Of a stretch of 26,777 nt of DNA, positions 23,850 through 26,777 are shown piece by piece. Both the position numbers and the translations under genes were made by a program. The stretch is taken from positions 1 to 26,777 of the forward strand of contig JBJXFI010000402.1 in assembly GCA_046154695.1 (NCBI GenBank), read 5' to 3'. Under the pieces are notes generated by a model. It saw only the letters and a program-made list of their open reading frames with translations. It searched no databases and was not told where the DNA came from. The number at the start of each line of letters is the position of its first letter. Position 1 is the first letter of the stretch. Source of the DNA: DALYLB01 sp046154695 (lineage in GTDB: Bacteria > Acidobacteriota > Blastocatellia > RBC074).

Positions 23850-25859
23850 ATGTCGGATCAAAAGAGACTCGATCAGCTTTATATCAACACGATTCGGACG
23901 CTTGCCATGGACGGGGTTCAGCAGGCGAATTCCGGCCACCCGGGGATGCCGATGGGGATGGCGCCGGCGGCCTATGTGCTATGGACCCGATTTCTGCGGC
24001 ATCATCCGAAGAATCCCCGGTGGGCGGATCGAGATCGGTTTGTGTTGTCGGCCGGGCATGGGTCGATGCTTCTTTATAGTTTGCTGCATCTGACGGGGTA
24101 TGAGGATTATCCGCTCGAGCAGTTGAAGCGGTTTCGGCAGTGGGGAAGCCTGACCCCCGGTCATCCGGAATCGGAGCTCACGCCGGCGATTGAGACCACG
24201 ACGGGGCCGCTCGGGCAGGGCTTCGCGAATGGAGTCGGGCTGGCGATCGGCGCGGAGGTTCTGGCGGCCCGCTTCAACCGGGACGGACATGATTTGTTCA
24301 CCTATCACATCTACGCGATCGTCTCGGACGGCGATCTGATGGAGGGTGTGGCCGCGGAGGCCGCCTCGCTCGCCGGTCACCTGAAATTGGGCCGGTTGAT
24401 CTATCTTTACGACGACAACGAGATCTCAATCGATGGAAGCACGAGCCTTGCGTTCACCGAAGATCGCGCGAAGCGGTTCGAGGCCTATGGGTGGCACGTC
24501 CAAATGGTAGCGGACGCCAACGACCAGGAGGCCATCGACGCGGCGATACGCGCCGCGCAGGCCGATCCCCGCCCCTCGATCATCTCCGTCAAATCGATCA
24601 TCGGTTATGGCAGCCCGAACCGGCAGGGGACGGCCAAGGCGCACGGCGAGCCGCTGGGGCCGGAGGAGCTGGCGCTGGCGAAGAAGAACCTCGGGTGGCC
24701 GTATGAAGAGCCATTCACGGTCCCGGAGGAGTCGCTGCGCCATTTCCGCCAGGCGCTCGATCGCGGAGCGAAGCTCGAAGCCGGCTGGGAGGCGAAGTTC
24801 GACGCCTATGCCGCGGCCCATCCCGAGCTGGCAGCCGAATGGAGGCAGTGGGCGAGGGGCGAGCTGCCGGCGGGCTGGCAGTCCGCGATGCCCGTCTTCC
24901 CGGCGGACAAGCCGATGGCGACGCGCGAGGCCTCCGGCAAATCGCTGAATGCGTTTGCGAAGGCGCTGCCGATGCTGCTCGGCGGATCCGCGGATCTGCG
25001 CCCCTCGAACAACACCTATCTCGACGGCCTGCCGGCGTTCCAGGCGGAGAGCCGCGACGGGCGGAATTTTCACTTCGGCGTTCGCGAGCACGCGATGGGG
25101 TCGGTGATGAACGGAATTGCCCTGACCCGTCCGCTGATTCCATACGGCGGAACGTTCATGATCTTTTACGACTATATGCGCCCGCCCGTTCGCCTGGCGG
25201 CAATGATGGGGCTGGGGACGATCTATGTGTACACCCACGACAGCATCGGGCTGGGAGAGGACGGGCCGACGCATCAACCGGTCGAGCATCTCGCCGGCCT
25301 GCGTTCGGTGCCGGGGCTGACGCTGATCCGGCCCGCGGATGCCAATGAGACGGCGGTTGCGTGGCGCGTCGCGATCGAGCATCGTCACTCGCCGACGGCG
25401 CTCGCCCTGACCCGCCAGAAGCTGCCGGTCTACGATCGCGCGAAATACGCGCCGGCTGAGGGGCTGACTCGCGGCGCTTATGTGATGAGCGAATCTCCGA
25501 CAGGCGCCGTGGATGTCATCCTCATCGCGACGGGGTCGGAGGTCGCGGTGGCCGTCGAGGCGCAGGACCTGCTCGCCGCCGAGAAGATCGGCGCCCGCGT
25601 CGTCAGCCTGCCAAGCTGGCAGCTCTTCGACAAACAGCCGCAGGCATACCGCGATGAGGTTCTGCCCCCGGAGATCGAGGCGCGCGTCGCGATCGAGGCG
25701 GGCATCTCCTTCGGTTGGGAGCGGTACGTCGGGACTCGCGGGATCATCCTCGGACTCGATCGGTTCGGCGCCTCCGCCCCCTATCAGATCCTGATGGAGC
25801 AGTTCGGCTTCACCGGCGCGAACGTCGCGGCTCGCGCAAAGGCGCTGCTCGGGAAATAG
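23850..25859 (+). CDS. tkt: Transketolase
   Basis: A 669-aa cytoplasmic thiamine-diphosphate enzyme that moves two-carbon ketol units between sugars in the pentose-phosphate pathway. The length matches bacterial transketolase. The N-terminal domain has ANSGHPGMPMGMAP, TTGPLGQGFANGVG and the cofactor motif SDGDLMEGVAAEAASLAGH followed by DDNEISIDG. The pyrimidine domain has the catalytic Glu in HFGVREHAMGSVMNGIAL and THDSIGLGEDGPTHQPVEHL. The C-terminal domain has ATGSEVAVAVEAQ. GGAGAG lies 4 nt before ATG 23850. Nothing is missing. It supplies ribose- and erythrose-phosphates; no direct link with neighbours is evident. Confidence 0.97.
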   Translation: MSDQKRLDQLYINTIRTLAMDGVQQANSGHPGMPMGMAPAAYVLWTRFLRHHPKNPRWADRDRFVLSAGHGSMLLYSLLHLTGYEDYPLEQLKRFRQWGSLTPGHPESELTPAIETTTGPLGQGFANGVGLAIGAEVLAARFNRDGHDLFTYHIYAIVSDGDLMEGVAAEAASLAGHLKLGRLIYLYDDNEISIDGSTSLAFTEDRAKRFEAYGWHVQMVADANDQEAIDAAIRAAQADPRPSIISVKSIIGYGSPNRQGTAKAHGEPLGPEELALAKKNLGWPYEEPFTVPEESLRHFRQALDRGAKLEAGWEAKFDAYAAAHPELAAEWRQWARGELPAGWQSAMPVFPADKPMATREASGKSLNAFAKALPMLLGGSADLRPSNNTYLDGLPAFQAESRDGRNFHFGVREHAMGSVMNGIALTRPLIPYGGTFMIFYDYMRPPVRLAAMMGLGTIYVYTHDSIGLGEDGPTHQPVEHLAGLRSVPGLTLIRPADANETAVAWRVAIEHRHSPTALALTRQKLPVYDRAKYAPAEGLTRGAYVMSESPTGAVDVILIATGSEVAVAVEAQDLLAAEKIGARVVSLPSWQLFDKQPQAYRDEVLPPEIEARVAIEAGISFGWERYVGTRGIILGLDRFGASAPYQILMEQFGFTGANVAARAKALLGK

Positions 25860-25899
25860 GGCTCCCTCGACTTGAAAATGAGGCGCCGGGTGAGCATCT

Positions 25900-26649
25900 A
25901 TGCAAGAGCGACTCGAACGGGAAAAGAGTTTTCACGATCAGTCCTACGCGAGGGACGCGCGCGCGGCGGTCTCTCCGTATTACGCGATCACCGATGTCTG
26001 CTGGCTTTACTACCGGCAATTCATCAACGCGCGCGCGCCGGGGCGGCGATTGCTGGAGTATGGATGCGGACAGGGCGGGTATACCTTCCGGTTGGCCGAA
26101 AGCGGCGCGATCGTCAAGGGGATCGATCTTTCGGAGGTCGCAATCTCCGCGGCCCGGAAGACGGCCGAGGAGAAGCGGATCCCGGTCGATTTTCAGGTGA
26201 TGGACGCGGAGAGACTGGCCTTCGCCGATGATTCGTTCGATTTGATCTATGGGGCCGGAATCCTCCATCATCTCGATCTGGAACGATCCTTCGCCGAACT
26301 CGCCCGCGCCCTCACGCCCGAGGGCCATGCGATCTTTCTCGAACCGCTCGGCCACAACCCGTTTCTCAATCTGTATCGGAAGCTGACGAGGCAATTGCGG
26401 ACCGAGGATGAGCACCCGCTTCTCTGGCGGGACCTCCGGCGGGCCCATGCCTATTTCAACTCGGTCGAGTGCAGGTTCTTCAATCTCACGACGCTTTTCG
26501 CCGCGCCGCTTTTGAAGCTTCCGGCGCTGCCCGGCATTCCGCGCCTCTTCGGGTTCCTGCATGCGGTTGACCGCGGGCTGTTCCGCCGCGTTCCCTTCCT
26601 GCGGCGCCATGCCTGGAATGTCGCGATCGTTCTTTCCTCTCCCCGATAG
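25900..26649 (+). CDS. Class I SAM-dependent methyltransferase
   Basis: A 249-aa methyltransferase of the Methyltransf_11/25 group. After an N-terminal helical segment (RLEREKSFHDQSYARD), the SAM-binding motif I is LLEYGCGQGGYTFRLAESGA (about 49-68), motif II VKGIDLSE, then VMDAERLAFADDSFDLIYGAGILHHL and the motif near FLEPLG. The C-terminal third (about 150-249) contains hydrophobic helices (TLFAAPLLKLPALPGIPRLF) that could touch a membrane or lipid substrate, as in quinone or lipid methyltransferases. The substrate is unknown. It begins 40 nt after the transketolase stop, with only a weak ribosome site, and ends 2 nt before the right terminal repeat. Confidence 0.85.
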   Translation: MQERLEREKSFHDQSYARDARAAVSPYYAITDVCWLYYRQFINARAPGRRLLEYGCGQGGYTFRLAESGAIVKGIDLSEVAISAARKTAEEKRIPVDFQVMDAERLAFADDSFDLIYGAGILHHLDLERSFAELARALTPEGHAIFLEPLGHNPFLNLYRKLTRQLRTEDEHPLLWRDLRRAHAYFNSVECRFFNLTTLFAAPLLKLPALPGIPRLFGFLHAVDRGLFRRVPFLRRHAWNVAIVLSSPR

Positions 26650-26651
26650 CC

Positions 26652-26777
26652 GGGTGTGATTAAAAGTGGGACACAATTTCGCAATATTGATGGACAATCG
26701 GCGCATTGTTGTGTTCCGAAGGAACACCAGACGGTAGCCGGCGGTGAAGCGAAGCGTAACCGCCGGAATTGACAGGA
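26652..26777 (-). repeat. Right copy of 126-bp terminal inverted repeat
   Basis: Exact reverse complement of 2-127, with the same two hairpins. It begins 2 nt after the methyltransferase stop, so it could act as a transcript-end structure. Two identical copies at both window ends in opposite orientation most likely mark assembly breakpoints at a multi-copy repeat. Confidence 0.9.

Overview
The window is GC-rich, gene-dense bacterial chromosomal DNA. It encodes lipoproteins, periplasmic enzymes, a bacterial alpha-2-macroglobulin and SpoIID/penicillin-binding wall enzymes, so the organism is almost certainly diderm (Gram-negative type). The gene mix and the many short palindromic repeats at gene ends suggest an environmental lineage such as Acidobacteriota or a related poorly cultured phylum. 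That placement is an impression, not a result. No rRNA, tRNA, CRISPR array, phage gene or intact transposase was seen. A perfect 126-bp inverted repeat, itself containing hairpins, occupies both ends of the window, so the window is probably a contig that stopped at two copies of a dispersed repeat.

Layout. (1) 155-1785, minus: a small membrane protein and a circularly permuted ATP-grasp protein, overlapping by ATGA. (2) 1842-3784, plus: a sigma70-like promoter, galU, and a glucuronokinase-like GHMP kinase coupled to it by ATGA. This pair looks like a nucleotide-sugar module. (3) 3849-6457: an exported YtcJ-like amidohydrolase and a secreted DUF4097-type beta-solenoid protein. (4) 6458-7036: a lower-GC gap with an inverted repeat. 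(5) 7037-9735: a degenerate sigma54-activator-like AAA/Fis regulator convergent with a two-component pair whose kinase has almost no extracytoplasmic domain. (6) 9773-19082: a four-gene cassette of DUF1175 (NlpC/P60-like) protein, thioester alpha-2-macroglobulin, multi-TM protein, and an 893-aa lipoprotein fusing a penicillin-binding transpeptidase, a SpoIID domain and an HExxH-type peptidase domain. (7) 19132-22646: a promoter, a long leader with a possible 31-codon ORF, and a sulfate-type ABC transporter with one permease, followed by a VanX-like D-Ala-D-Ala dipeptidase. (8) 23380-26649: a DUF6941-like protein, transketolase and a class I methyltransferase.

The most interesting part is the macroglobulin cassette. 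Its A2M has the thioester (CTEQ) expected of the YfhM/PbpC class, but its upstream partner is DUF1175, which belongs with the YfaS class. The usual PbpC is replaced by a lipoprotein joining wall crosslinking, denuded-glycan cleavage and a protease-like domain. I infer an envelope-defence and wall-repair module. A dispersed palindromic repeat has inserted in frame into the linker of that fusion protein.
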